64,000 nucleotides of DNA from contig NZ_CP172056.1 in NCBI RefSeq assembly GCF_049860565.1, positions 3,968,001 to 4,032,000 of the forward strand, given 5' to 3'. The stretch's first letter is position 1, and every line of letters begins with the position of its first letter. The DNA comes from Desulfitobacterium_A nosdiversum (GTDB lineage Bacteria > Bacillota > Desulfitobacteriia > Desulfitobacteriales > Desulfitobacteriaceae). A program made the position numbers and the translations under genes. The notes under the pieces are model-generated. The model was given only the letters and a program-made list of their open reading frames with translations. It did no database searches and had not been told where the DNA came from. Of this stretch, positions 25,194 through 32,944 are shown in pieces.

Positions 25194-26485
25194 AGTGCGC
25201 GCACCCCCATTATTCCATCCTTGACTAAATCGAACAGAGAGATGCCGTTTTCTTTCAGCGACTGCATCGCAGTCTTCATTAAATGCTCTTTCGGAATCAA
25301 ATCCTGGGTATAGACCTTTCCAAAGAGATCATTCACAAAGAGCGAATATTTTTTATACAAACGATCATTCTCCATAAATCCAGGAGCTTTGGCATAAAGC
25401 TTTAAGTCTTTCATGACAAAACTCTCGTCCAGGATACGACTATAGGCGCTTAAGCCGGCCTCAGTAAAATCATTTCCACGCTTTGCTTCAATCACGGTTT
25501 CAGCCGCAGCCATTCCGGAGCCCATCGCAAGATCCATGCCTCGAATTACTAGACCGCTGTTAATCGTAAATCCTGCCGCATCTCCGATCATCAGCAACCC
25601 ATCCGTATACAGTTTTGGGGGAACCATATTTAATCCGCCTTCACCGGTCAGATGAGCCCCATATTCCGTCATTGTTCCATCCTTCACGAGCGGGGCGATC
25701 ATCGGATGTTCGAGAAGATCATCAAGCACCTCATGCGGCTTCACTCTCTCTTTAACGAGATCATCTAAGCGCATCACCACACCGATCGAGAGGCTTTCCT
25801 GATTCGTATAGAAGAAAGCTCCACCGGCAACGCCATGAGTTGCCTCCCCCAATATGGCATAGGCCGCTCCTTCATTCCCTGTTAAGCGAAAGCGTTCCTC
25901 AATCACATTCCTGGGGAGTTCAATCAGAGCCTTTGCTCCGACGGCGAGATGATCGAGTTTGATTTCGCCGCGCAAGCCGGCTTCTTGGGAGATAAAGGAG
26001 TTGATCCCGTCAGCTGCGATCACGACGTCAGCCAGCATTTCTTCATCTCCGGTGCTGATTCCGACGATACGGTTTCCTGCTTTTAAAACCTTTTCCACTT
26101 TGATGCCTGTAACGATCATCGCGCCGACTTCTTCCGCTTTTTCGGCGAGCCAGCGGTCAAATTTCGCCCGGAGGACGGTAACTGCATTATAGGGCGTCTT
26201 TCCTAAGGCTTTGCCTTTATACTCCAGGTTAAAATAATCGTCTGGGGTCATCAGTGTCGTAATATAATTCGTAATATAGCGCTCAATCGGGGCTTCTTGC
26301 CAGAACTCAGGAATGAGTTGGTCTAAAACGCGGCTATAAAGAACTCCTCCGCTCAGATTTTTACTGCCCGGATAATCGCCCCGTTCAATGACGACAACTT
26401 CCACTCCTGCCTGTGCTAAACGATATGCTGCTGCAAGCCCCGCAGGGCCTGCACCAACAATAATCACCTCATACTTATCTGCCAT
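25190..26485 (-). CDS. fixC: FixC flavoprotein (ETF-quinone oxidoreductase-like)
   Basis: 431 residues from ATG 26485 (GGTGG upstream). The N-terminal FAD fold is IIVGAGPAGLAAAYRLA; SGGVLYSRVLDQLIPEF and LMIGDAAGFTINSGLVIRGM are FixC signatures. It links electron-transfer flavoprotein (FixAB) to the menaquinone pool, with FixX. Together with the CaiA-like dehydrogenase of the next operon this would couple an acyl-CoA redox step to the membrane. A second FixC lies at 53199-54485. Confidence 0.95.
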   Translation of the reverse strand: MADKYEVIIVGAGPAGLAAAYRLAQAGVEVVVIERGDYPGSKNLSGGVLYSRVLDQLIPEFWQEAPIERYITNYITTLMTPDDYFNLEYKGKALGKTPYNAVTVLRAKFDRWLAEKAEEVGAMIVTGIKVEKVLKAGNRIVGISTGDEEMLADVVIAADGINSFISQEAGLRGEIKLDHLAVGAKALIELPRNVIEERFRLTGNEGAAYAILGEATHGVAGGAFFYTNQESLSIGVVMRLDDLVKERVKPHEVLDDLLEHPMIAPLVKDGTMTEYGAHLTGEGGLNMVPPKLYTDGLLMIGDAAGFTINSGLVIRGMDLAMGSGMAAAETVIEAKRGNDFTEAGLSAYSRILDESFVMKDLKLYAKAPGFMENDRLYKKYSLFVNDLFGKVYTQDLIPKEHLMKTAMQSLKENGISLFDLVKDGIMGVRAL

Positions 26486-26528
26486 TCGATCCACCACTTT
26501 TTATAGAATGATACCCAATCCCTCACGT

Positions 26529-27473
26529 TTACTTATTGGCTTTGAATTTCTCGGTCAAGAGGGGGAGTACTTTATAGAGGTCTCCGATAATTCCGTAATC
26601 CGCATGCTTGAAGATCGGAGCCGCTTTGTCTTTATTGACGGCGATAATCACTTTCGCCTGATTCGCACCGACCATGTGCTGAACTTGTCCGGATATTCCG
26701 ACTGCAAGATAGACTTCCGGTTTCAGAATTGCCCCGGACACCCCGATATAGCGTTCCGTGGGCAGCCAATTGACTCCTTCGGCGATAGGTCTTGAACATC
26801 CGACCTCTGCCCCGATCTGTTCTGCCAATTCCTCTGCCAGCTTAATATCTTCTTGATTCGCAATTCCTCGGCCAATACTGACAACCCGTTTGGCCGCACT
26901 TAGATTAACGGCGGCGCCTTCCTTATTCTTTTTCTCAATCAACTTGACTTTATGCTGAGGCTCAACAAAATCGACATTGACGACTGTTCCCCGACGCGCC
27001 GCATCTTCTGGAAGAGTCGTATATACGCCTGCGCCAACCGTAACAATCGTGGTTTCCGTCAAGGCTTGTTCTATGCGGAAGGCTGCTCCTCCATAGACCA
27101 TATGGGTAACCTGAACTTTTCCCTCAGCTTTGATCTCAGCCGCATCGGCTAAGACACTCGCTCCTATACTTGCCGCAAGACGGCCGGCAAGAAGCTTACC
27201 GCGTTTGCTGGGCTGAACAAGCACAAGTTCAGGATGTACCTGCTTGAGAAGTCCGGAAATCGTTGGCGCGTAATCCTCATAGAGATTCTCGGCTTTGCGC
27301 TCTCCCAGCCAATAGATTTTATCCGCTCCGAGTCTGATTGCTTTTTCTGTCTCTTCTTTTGTTCCCAAAACTACCGCCGCGACTTCTTCTCCAAGTTGAC
27401 GGCCTCCTGCCAGGAGCTGAGCTAAAGCTGATTCCTTTTCAGCTATGACCCATACTTTATTGATCTTACTCAT
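26529..27473 (-). CDS. fixB: Electron transfer flavoprotein alpha subunit FixB
   Basis: About 314 residues from ATG 27473; the ATG at 27485 directly abuts AGAGG and cannot be used. The C-terminal FAD domain is intact (VSIGRGIANQEDIKLAEELA, YIGVSGAILKPEVYLAVGIS, GQVQHMVGANQAKVIIAVNK). Forms the heterodimer with FixA and carries electrons between the acyl-CoA dehydrogenase and FixCX. Sequence matches the second EtfA here (52279-53187) in layout. Confidence 0.94.
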   Translation of the reverse strand: MSKINKVWVIAEKESALAQLLAGGRQLGEEVAAVVLGTKEETEKAIRLGADKIYWLGERKAENLYEDYAPTISGLLKQVHPELVLVQPSKRGKLLAGRLAASIGASVLADAAEIKAEGKVQVTHMVYGGAAFRIEQALTETTIVTVGAGVYTTLPEDAARRGTVVNVDFVEPQHKVKLIEKKNKEGAAVNLSAAKRVVSIGRGIANQEDIKLAEELAEQIGAEVGCSRPIAEGVNWLPTERYIGVSGAILKPEVYLAVGISGQVQHMVGANQAKVIIAVNKDKAAPIFKHADYGIIGDLYKVLPLLTEKFKANK

Positions 27474-27488
27474 GTTTTTCACCATCCT

Positions 27489-28259
27489 CTAGAGAAGTTC
27501 TTTATGAATGCTTTCGAATAGCTTTTGTACTGCTTCTTCCGAATCGCCTTCGAAAATAATCTGCTTGCGATCGACATCTTCGGGAGCTAAGGTGTTTATG
27601 ATTTCAGTAGGCCTTTTCGCATCCTCTAAGCCAAGATCTGCTGTTCCCCATTGGGTTACGGGCTTTTTCCCGGCAGCTAAGATGTTTTTCATACTTGGAA
27701 TACGAGGAAGATTGATATCGGTGGTCACGGAAATGACCGCCGGAAGAGTGACCTCCAGAATCTCAACTTCGTTTTCCAACGTCCGTTCAACGACGAGCTT
27801 GTCCCCGGCAGGAGTAATTTTGCTCACTGCATTTAAGGTAGGGACATTAAGCAGTTCACCCAGTTGAATCCCAACTTGCTGAGAATACAAATCGCCGGAT
27901 CCTTCTCCACAGAGGACAAGGTCAAAACTTCCGATTTTGCGAATCCCAGCTTCCAGAGCTTTTGCCGTCAAATGAGAATCTGCATTTCCGAAACGGTCGT
28001 CAATAACCAGGAATAAATCCTCCGGACCTCTAGAAAGGATTCCTTTCTTCAATTTTGAGTTATCGGCTTGTTTACCTCCTGCACTAAGAGCTGAAACCTT
28101 TCCGCCGACAGCTTCGACAATTTGCATTCCGGCCTCGACAGCATTGAGATCGTATTGGCCGATTTTCCATTCGGCTCGTGCAAAAGATAAATTTCGATCA
28201 GGTTGAACCACGATATCCTGTTCTTCAGGTACAACTTTAAAACACGCAATAACGTTCAT
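27489..28259 (-). CDS. fixA: Electron transfer flavoprotein beta subunit FixA
   Basis: 256 residues. MNVIACFKVVPEEQDIVV at the start and LVLCGEGSGDLYSQQVGIQL near residue 120 are the FixA/EtfB nucleotide-binding signatures. It follows the CaiB-like gene by 40 bases and opens the fixABCX set. FixABCX complexes in diazotrophs bifurcate electrons from NADH to ferredoxin and quinone; in enterobacteria they serve carnitine reduction. Which mode applies here is not visible from sequence. Confidence 0.94.
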   Translation of the reverse strand: MNVIACFKVVPEEQDIVVQPDRNLSFARAEWKIGQYDLNAVEAGMQIVEAVGGKVSALSAGGKQADNSKLKKGILSRGPEDLFLVIDDRFGNADSHLTAKALEAGIRKIGSFDLVLCGEGSGDLYSQQVGIQLGELLNVPTLNAVSKITPAGDKLVVERTLENEVEILEVTLPAVISVTTDINLPRIPSMKNILAAGKKPVTQWGTADLGLEDAKRPTEIINTLAPEDVDRKQIIFEGDSEEAVQKLFESIHKELL

Positions 28260-28299
28260 TTTTTCACCTCAATCAGTAAATGTTCAAAATTAGCATCTC

Positions 28300-29514
28300 T
28301 TATTGCTTCTTGATTGTTTTTGTCTCATAAAAATATTGAATTTCTTCTTCACTAAAGCCGAACTCACTTAATACATCTTCATTATCCATTCCATAAGTGG
28401 CTCCCCCGCGGAATATCCGGCTGGGGTTGTTCTTAAATTTCGGAATAGGTCCCACACCTTTAACCCTGCGATCTGTAATTGGGTCATGCCATTCAGTTAT
28501 GGTTTCTCTAGCCTTATATTGGGGATTATCGAGCATCATTTCATAGGTCATGATCACGCTGCAAGGAATTTGATGTGCATTTAAGATCCGGTCTACTTCT
28601 TCTGCTGTATGCGATTGACAGAATTCTACCGCTGCTTTGACGAATTTCTCTGCCCGTGGCCCATCCGATTTAAAAACAACGCCATGAGGTTCTGCGAAGT
28701 CGGGATCATCCGCTAATCCCCAGAGTTCTTCAACCCGTCTTAAAACTGCTGTTCCGCCTAAAGCAAGCATTACCCAGTTGCCGTCTTTGCATTTTTGAAC
28801 GTTTTCCAAAGCGGATTTCAGGTCCTTATTACCCATGCGAGGCGGCTGTTGACCATTATTGATGCCTTCTGTCAGGAAGTTCCCTTGAAGACGGGCTAAC
28901 GTCTCGTACTGAGCAACATCAATACTCTCTCCCACGCCGGTTTCCCTTGTGCGGTAAAGTGCCGCCATACATGCCCAAGCCGTTGTCAATGCGGTAATAT
29001 AATCGCACGTAAAGGGTTTTGCCGCGTAAGGCGGGGCAGGATCAGGCTCCCCATTAATCGCCATGAAACCGCTGAACGCTTGTCCGATGGGATCAAAAGA
29101 TCCCCGCGATATATATGCAGGATCTCCCGTCTGTCCAAAGCCGGAGATATGTGCGATTACGAGCTTAGGATTGATTTCCCATAGTACATCATCGGTTAAT
29201 CCCCACTTTGCCCAAGTTCCTCCTTTAGAATTTTCGACAAGGAGATCACACTTTTCGAGAAGTCGGGCAAGAATCCTCCGTCCTCCGGGAGAAGGTACGT
29301 CAAGAGTGATAGATCTTTGGTTTCGATGTTCTACCGTAAATACATCGCCAAACATACGAAACATATCAGGGAAAATTGTACTTTCAGCATAAATGACATC
29401 TGCTCCTTGTTCGGCAAAAAGCGTGCCTACAAAAGGCCCTGCAATCGCTGAGCCTATGCTTAGTACTTTGATCCCTTGCAGATTTCCAAACTTCGGCATT
29501 TCAGTGCTTTTCAT
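28300..29514 (-). CDS. CaiB-like family III CoA-transferase (copy 1)
   Basis: 404 residues. From MPKFGNLQGIKVLSIGSAIA through LVIAHISGFGQTG to KFKNNPSRIFRGG it follows E. coli CaiB (carnitine/crotonobetaine CoA-transferase). The catalytic Asp is seen in PFTCDYITALT near residue 170. It transfers CoA between pathway acids. The gene is first in an operon with FixABCX, MFS, ligase and MBL hydrolase and sits behind sigma-54 promoter A. Two further CaiB-like copies are at 36459 and 39898; this copy is the most distant from the others. Confidence 0.93.
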   Translation of the reverse strand: MKSTEMPKFGNLQGIKVLSIGSAIAGPFVGTLFAEQGADVIYAESTIFPDMFRMFGDVFTVEHRNQRSITLDVPSPGGRRILARLLEKCDLLVENSKGGTWAKWGLTDDVLWEINPKLVIAHISGFGQTGDPAYISRGSFDPIGQAFSGFMAINGEPDPAPPYAAKPFTCDYITALTTAWACMAALYRTRETGVGESIDVAQYETLARLQGNFLTEGINNGQQPPRMGNKDLKSALENVQKCKDGNWVMLALGGTAVLRRVEELWGLADDPDFAEPHGVVFKSDGPRAEKFVKAAVEFCQSHTAEEVDRILNAHQIPCSVIMTYEMMLDNPQYKARETITEWHDPITDRRVKGVGPIPKFKNNPSRIFRGGATYGMDNEDVLSEFGFSEEEIQYFYETKTIKKQ

Positions 29515-29591
29515 GGTTTACAAACTCTCCTCCTCATACATTCGAGTTGATCGCTAAAAATCACATCACACGATTCCGCAACTGTATTAAT

Positions 29592-29609
29592 TGCAATACT
29601 TATGCCAAG
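29592..29609 (-). promoter_or_regulatory. Sigma-54 promoter A (CaiB1-FixABCX operon)
   Basis: On the minus strand TTGGCAT-AAGTA-TTGCA fits the -24/-12 sigma-54 consensus, with the GG and GC pairs at correct spacing (-24 complement 29603-29608, -12 complement 29593-29596). It lies about 80 bases upstream of the operon start. Confidence 0.85.
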
Positions 29610-29646
29610 TCGCCAAAATCGCTAAAGTCCTGTTTTCAATGGGCTT

Positions 29647-29706
29647 TGTTCAGCTTTCTTGATCATGTGATTGTATTATTGTTCACTAAGTTGAGCAAAG
29701 TGTTCA
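29647..29706. promoter_or_regulatory. Activator sites (UAS) of promoter A
   Basis: TGTTCA-CTAAGT-TGAGCA (29680-29697) is a near-perfect dyad; further TGTTCA words lie at 29647-29652 and 29701-29706. Its distance to the sigma-54 site equals that in promoters B and C. Confidence 0.75.
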
Positions 29707-29755
29707 AACAATGTGTTAGACCAAATTCTTTCTCTTACCAGATAATATTTATTTT

Positions 29756-29784
29756 TTGAAAAGTACCTGAAGTTAGTGTAAAAT
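29756..29784 (+). promoter_or_regulatory. Sigma-A promoter of the sigma-54 activator gene
   Basis: TTGAAA (29756-29761), 17 bases, TAAAAT (29779-29784). It gives a leader of about 180 bases before the start at 29973, in which I see no other feature. Confidence 0.6.
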
Positions 29785-29972
29785 AAATCCTGACCTTAAT
29801 AATGTGAAAGAAATTATTTGGTCAATTCCGGCAATAATAAGATTTAAAATTTTAAAATTGCAGATTAGGTATTTAATATAGACTTATATGTTTAAGTTGC
29901 GTAACGTTAATATTTAGCGTTTATTTAAATGCTGCAATATATTTCCGTATCGTTAGCTAAGGGAGGGTGAAA

Positions 29973-31958
29973 ATGTTAAGTACACAGGAAGAAGTACTCG
30001 AAGCTTGGAAAGCTTTCATTGCACGCGGAGTTATTCTAACAAATAAAGTACGACCTGAAATTGCCCGATCCTGGGAACGATGCAAAGCAAACGGATTGGA
30101 TCCGTGGTCTTTGGATTTTCCGATATATTCTGAATCACTTTTAAAAGAAAAGCGGGCAAAATATGGCCAATTGCTAACCCTTGCCGGGCCTATTATGAAC
30201 TTTCTTTTAACCTTGCTTGATTGCAATATATCCATTTGTAATCTTGAAGGGTTTGTTTTTGAGTTGATTACTCCGCTTAAGCATTATCCAAGATCTTTGG
30301 GTACCTATGCCAATGAATTTACCAGTGGAAACGGTGCAGTAACTATTGTTCTGAACGAAAAAATTCCTTGCCGGACGGATGGTTTCGAACACTATCGCAT
30401 GGTTTCCCAAACGTACTCCGATGTAAGCGCACCTATTCACTCCAATAACACCATGATTGGAGTGCTTAATGCTGTCAATCCCTTTGGCTGTCTCCCCAAC
30501 CAAGCCCTCCCCATGATCATTGCCGCCGATCAAATCCTCGAGGACTTACTGAATAACAACGGTGGTACATTTAAGCCGTTTATAGACTCGAAAGCTTTTC
30601 AGGATATGATCGATTGCAGTTCCCAATTTGTTATCGTTTTAAATCAAGAGGGCATTGTTCTTGCTGAAAATCTGGCTTCTGAACAACTTTGGGAGCCTTC
30701 TCGGTTAAAAAATAAATCCTTGGCGAATTCCCTAATTCATAAAGGCGATCTCTCTCTCCTCCTGGATAAAGATACACAAAATGCTAATCATCGAGATTTT
30801 TTGATTAAAGAATTAACATCGGGCAAGAAGCAATCTTATCTTCGGTGCGTTCTTCTTAGGAAGAACAGGATTCTGCTTCCCAACGGAGATGTGTATACGG
30901 TACTTGTTTTTGACCCGTTTTCCTTAAAAGATGAAGCAGGAAACCCGAGCAATATTTCTCAAAAGCCAGCCAAATACTGCACTCCCGCAATTTCTAGAGA
31001 TGTTGACTATATAGGCGAAAGTCCCGCCTGGACTAAAGTTGATCGCATGATTCACAAAACAGCGCAGTTTCCCTCTAATGTTCTTCTTCAGGGAGAGACG
31101 GGAACGGGTAAGGAAGTCGTCGCTAAAGCCATTCATCGCCTAAGTCAGCGTAAAGGCAGCTTCGTCGCTATCAACTGCGGAGCACTTCCTAAAGAGCTTC
31201 TCCAAAGTGAACTTTTCGGATATGAAGAGGGGGCATTTACCGGGGCGCGAACCCGTGGTTCTATTGGAAAATTTGAACATGCCCATGAAGGGACTCTTCT
31301 TCTTGATGAAATTGGAGAAATGCCTCTGGACATGCAGGTTGCCCTCTTAAGATTTTTGCAAGAACGGACAATTACTCGGATCAATTCAACGAAATCAAAA
31401 AAAGTAGATGTACGAATCATCGCTGCAACGAATAAAAACATGGCTGAGCTTGTTAAGTCCGGTCAATTTCGACAAGATCTTTATTATCGCCTGAATGTCA
31501 TTGAAATTGAACTTCCCCCGCTTCGAGAACGGAGAAGTGACATTCCCCTTTTAGCCAACTACTTTATTTCGGAATTATCTAAACAGTTAAAGATGCAGCC
31601 GAAAGAAATCAGTAATGATGCCCTAAAAATCCTTTGCCAGTATGATTGGCCAGGCAATATCAGGGAATTAAAAAACGTTATTGAAAAGGCCATGATTTTA
31701 TCCGACGACCAGAAGATTTCTCCGGAAATTTTATCGGAATATATTTTACATTGGTCTCCTGATTCCACACCCTCCAAAGATGTGAATTCCTCAGAAAATC
31801 TTTCTGAACGAGATCATATCATTCAAACTTTAGAAAAAAATAACGGCAATATTTTTCAAACGGCTAAGGCCTTAAATATTGCCCGCAACACACTCTATCG
31901 AAAAATCGAAAAACTGAATATAAAGATTAAAACTTCAGCGTTTAAGGACAGCAAATAA
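29973..31958 (+). CDS. Sigma-54-dependent transcriptional activator
   Basis: 661 residues from ATG 29973 (GGGAGG six bases upstream). The N-terminus has RPEIARSWERCKANGLDPW, typical of AcoR-like activators, then a GAF-like sensory domain (about 65-195) and a PAS-like domain (205-320). The AAA+ domain is complete: Walker A GETGTGKE, the sigma-54 loop GAFTGA and Walker B LLLDEIGE. The C-terminal Fis-type helix-turn-helix is NIFQTAKALNIARNTLYRKI. It sits divergent from promoter A and is the obvious activator of sigma-54 promoters A, B and C. Ligand unknown; probably the pathway acid or its CoA ester. Confidence 0.96.
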   Translation: MLSTQEEVLEAWKAFIARGVILTNKVRPEIARSWERCKANGLDPWSLDFPIYSESLLKEKRAKYGQLLTLAGPIMNFLLTLLDCNISICNLEGFVFELITPLKHYPRSLGTYANEFTSGNGAVTIVLNEKIPCRTDGFEHYRMVSQTYSDVSAPIHSNNTMIGVLNAVNPFGCLPNQALPMIIAADQILEDLLNNNGGTFKPFIDSKAFQDMIDCSSQFVIVLNQEGIVLAENLASEQLWEPSRLKNKSLANSLIHKGDLSLLLDKDTQNANHRDFLIKELTSGKKQSYLRCVLLRKNRILLPNGDVYTVLVFDPFSLKDEAGNPSNISQKPAKYCTPAISRDVDYIGESPAWTKVDRMIHKTAQFPSNVLLQGETGTGKEVVAKAIHRLSQRKGSFVAINCGALPKELLQSELFGYEEGAFTGARTRGSIGKFEHAHEGTLLLDEIGEMPLDMQVALLRFLQERTITRINSTKSKKVDVRIIAATNKNMAELVKSGQFRQDLYYRLNVIEIELPPLRERRSDIPLLANYFISELSKQLKMQPKEISNDALKILCQYDWPGNIRELKNVIEKAMILSDDQKISPEILSEYILHWSPDSTPSKDVNSSENLSERDHIIQTLEKNNGNIFQTAKALNIARNTLYRKIEKLNIKIKTSAFKDSK

Positions 31959-32055
31959 GTCTTGAAAGTTTAAATAAGTAAGCAGCCTTAATTTATCGTA
32001 AATTGAGGTAAAGTAAGGTAAGGTAAGCTAAGCAAGCAGAAAACTTTGCCTGCTA

Positions 32056-32097
32056 AAAAGGGGTGACCCAGAAGAACAACTTCCGGGTCACCCCTTT
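32056..32097. terminator. Strong bidirectional terminator
   Basis: AAAGGGGTGACCC (32057-32069) pairs exactly with GGGTCACCCCTTT (32085-32097), separating the activator gene from the convergent crotonase gene. Short GGTAA repeats precede it (about 32005-32035). Confidence 0.85.
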
Positions 32098-32123
32098 GCC
32101 TATATTATTTTTATGAGAAATAT

Positions 32124-32906
32124 CTATTTTCTTAAACTTTGTTTCTTACTTTTTGTGAATTTGGCGATGATTTCCTTGTATTCAGCTGTCTGCGTGCAGA
32201 AGGGCGAAGCTGTTGATTCAGCATCCATAACAAGGTTAAGCATTGGACTCATCGTACTGTTTGTAATCCCTTTGGTAATTTGGACAGACATGGCAGAAAC
32301 AGACGCAACCTCTTGGGCAAAAGCAATTGTGCTTTCTTCGAGTTCCTCGGCAGGGAGAACTTTATTGGCAAATCCCATTTTATAGGCTTCCTCCGCACCC
32401 ACAACCCGTCCGGTAAACCAAAGTTCCTTCGCCCGATAAGGGCCGATCAGCTGAGGCAAGAACATCATGACCCCCATCTCAGGGATAATACCGACCTTTA
32501 AGAAGTTTGACGTAAACTTAACTCGGTCAGAAACATAGATAATATCACAGGCTAACGCCATACTCATGGCTCCTCCGACAGCCCAGCCGTCGACCATGGC
32601 AATAACCGGTTTGGCGATCTGCTGTATGGTCTGAATCGTACGAATATATTTTTTTAAGAGCTTTCGGCCTTGCTCAACGCTCAGTCCTTCAGAACCGCCT
32701 TGTTTCAGGTCACCGCCCGCTGAAAAATTATCGCCTTCCCCTTTAAGGATAATCACCCTGACTTCATCATCGGCATCTAATTTCAGCAGCGCGTCACTTA
32801 GGAGATCCATCATGGAACCACTAATGGCATTTTTTCTCTGGGGCTTATTGATGACTAAAAAAGCGATCCCGTCATTTCTTTTACTGACATAAACGTCTTC
32901 CATCAT
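32124..32906 (-). CDS. Crotonase-family enoyl-CoA hydratase/isomerase
   Basis: 260 residues of the crotonase fold: oxyanion-hole residues in DNFSAGGDLKQG (near residue 62) and DGWAVGGAMSMALACDI (near residue 108). The two catalytic glutamates of classical hydratases are replaced (GGAMSM instead of GG-x-C-E; SNFLKVG instead of PE-x-x-x-G), while Glu stands at the IPEMG position, where PaaG-type isomerases have Asp. An isomerase or unusual hydratase is therefore as likely as a CaiD-type hydratase. It ends operon B (dehydrogenase, OYE, crotonase). Confidence 0.88.
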   Translation of the reverse strand: MMEDVYVSKRNDGIAFLVINKPQRKNAISGSMMDLLSDALLKLDADDEVRVIILKGEGDNFSAGGDLKQGGSEGLSVEQGRKLLKKYIRTIQTIQQIAKPVIAMVDGWAVGGAMSMALACDIIYVSDRVKFTSNFLKVGIIPEMGVMMFLPQLIGPYRAKELWFTGRVVGAEEAYKMGFANKVLPAEELEESTIAFAQEVASVSAMSVQITKGITNSTMSPMLNLVMDAESTASPFCTQTAEYKEIIAKFTKSKKQSLRK

Positions 32907-32944
32907 TCGCTGTCTCCTTTAAGTTGAAGATTTATAACAAAGGA

